A DNA stretch of 6,944 nucleotides from Chloroflexota bacterium (GTDB lineage Bacteria > Chloroflexota > Dormibacteria > Dormibacterales > Dormibacteraceae): NCBI GenBank assembly GCA_005880175.1, contig VBJR01000200.1:1-6944 (forward strand), written 5' to 3'. The notes under the pieces were generated by a model that did no database searches, was not told the DNA's origin, and saw only the letters and a list, made by a program, of their open reading frames with translations. The position numbers were made by a program, and so were the translations under genes. Positions 6,124-6,944 of the stretch are shown one piece after another; the first letter of the stretch is position 1; each line of letters opens with the position of its first letter.

Positions 6124-6937
6124 AGGCCTTCGTGAACCCGAACTTCCCGTTCACCTCCGCGGGCCCGACCGGCCCCGGCGTGCTGCCCACCGGGCACGAG
6201 GGGTCAGGTCCCTCCGGCGCCGGCCCGTAGTCCTTCCACGAGCGCAGCGTGTAGCGGAGGGTGCCGGCCGTGATCAGCCAGGTGAGGTACGGCGCGTCGC
6301 AGGGGGTGACCAGCGCCGTCAGGCTGGTGGCCACCGCCTGCGCCTGTCCGACCTTGGCGGCGGCCGAGCCGACCTCGATGACCCGGACGCCCGGGTAGAC
6401 GGTCCGGGTGAGCTGCCGGGGGTTCGCCGCCGAGGGGGTGAACGCGGTCTCGGTCACGGTCGCCTGGATGTCGATGACGTCGCCGGCCGCGATGTAGCCG
6501 CCCACCGCCTGCAGCTCGCTCGCCGGCAGCGTGTACGCGACCCAGCCCGCCGGGATGGGCAGGTACGCGGGCGCGCCGGCGCCCGCCTTCGCGACGAGGT
6601 TGGTGGTGACCGGCTGGCCGGCCAGGACGTGAACCTGCGCCACCCGACCCGTCGCGTCCGACGTATGGAGGATGGCGCCCGGGGGCACCGCCGTCGCCGG
6701 CAGGTGTGTCGTCGCCAGGTCGGCGGCGCCGATCACCTGGCGCTGCGCGATGTCGTGGGAGGCGACCACCACGCTGACCTGGGTCGTGCCGGCCGTCGCC
6801 CGGCTGGCGATGACGCTGCCGAGGACCACGACCAGGAGGAACGCCACGAGGGCCATCCCGATCCCGATCAGGAACAGCGGCCGGCGCATCGCCGGCTTGC
6901 TCCGGGCCGGCTGGCGAACGGGGGCGCTGACAGCCAT
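6122..6937 (-). CDS. cpaB: CpaB/RcpC-like Flp pilus assembly protein
   Basis: The 271-residue protein is of usual length for the CpaB/RcpC family, whose members sit in the membrane and assist Tad pilus assembly. A basic N-terminus (about 1-20) precedes one strong transmembrane helix (about 20-45), so most of the protein should lie outside the cytoplasm. A SAF domain follows (about 53-116, with ASHDIAQRQVI and the GQPVTTNLV turn). The RcpC-type region follows (about 128-236, with IPAGWVAYTLP, GGYIAAGDVIDI and YPGVRVIEVG). The tail, about 35 residues, is rich in Pro and Gly. Only two cysteines are present, C213 and C248. The ATG at 6937 lies 7 bases from the window edge, so its ribosome site is not visible; an in-frame TGA lies just upstream (6941-6943), so no longer start exists in that frame. 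M17 is a less likely alternative. The next gene begins 9 bases after the stop. Family assignment is firm; the symbol follows the Caulobacter naming. Confidence 0.9.
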   Translation of the reverse strand: MAVSAPVRQPARSKPAMRRPLFLIGIGMALVAFLLVVVLGSVIASRATAGTTQVSVVVASHDIAQRQVIGAADLATTHLPATAVPPGAILHTSDATGRVAQVHVLAGQPVTTNLVAKAGAGAPAYLPIPAGWVAYTLPASELQAVGGYIAAGDVIDIQATVTETAFTPSAANPRQLTRTVYPGVRVIEVGSAAAKVGQAQAVATSLTALVTPCDAPYLTWLITAGTLRYTLRSWKDYGPAPEGPDPSCPVGSTPGPVGPAEVNGKFGFTKA

Positions 6938-6944
6938 GCTTCAG

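Noticed and set aside
2727..6197. A continuous minus-strand open frame of 1156 codons
   Set aside because: Only its last 463 codons look like a protein (TadA). The upstream part is Arg/Pro/Gly-rich low-complexity translation out of frame with the HEAT and cpaE-like genes, which have clear domains and ribosome sites; the openness comes from high GC and scarce stop codons.

Overview
The window is a very GC-rich, densely packed stretch carrying one gene cluster on the minus strand. It encodes the cytoplasmic and inner-membrane machinery of a Tad/Flp-type (type IVc) pilus, a branch of the type II secretion / type IV filament superfamily. The base composition, frequent GTG starts, strong GGAGG ribosome sites and lack of a secretin or other outer-membrane component in view fit a high-GC monoderm such as an actinomycetote. 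A deep lineage such as Thermoleophilia is possible, but this is an inference from style and not a species call.

In transcription order (high to low coordinates) the genes are: cpaB (6122-6937, membrane-anchored SAF/RcpC protein); a cpaE/tadZ-like MinD-family ATPase with an N-terminal cyclic-nucleotide-binding-like domain (4802-6112); a HEAT-repeat protein (4115-4798); a full-length tadA/cpaF assembly ATPase (2727-4118); tadB (1816-2724) and tadC (860-1810), the two membrane platform proteins; a 110-base gap with two identical 21-bp repeats, one inside a long hairpin (750-859); and a second, N-terminally short tadA/cpaF ATPase running off the left edge (1-749). The first six genes are separated by 9 bases or less, or overlap, so they are almost certainly one operon with translational coupling. 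The 110-base gap is the only real intergenic space and may mark a second transcriptional or post-transcriptional unit.

The likely joint function follows from the families. TadA hydrolyses ATP under the TadB/TadC platform to assemble Flp-type pilin, the TadZ-like protein positions the apparatus, and CpaB acts on the outer face of the membrane. The pilin, prepilin peptidase and TadE/F pseudopilins are not in the window. The departures from a textbook tad locus are the domain swap and altered P-loop in the TadZ-like protein, the embedded HEAT-repeat gene, the second short TadA with intact motifs, and the repeat/hairpin element directly before it.
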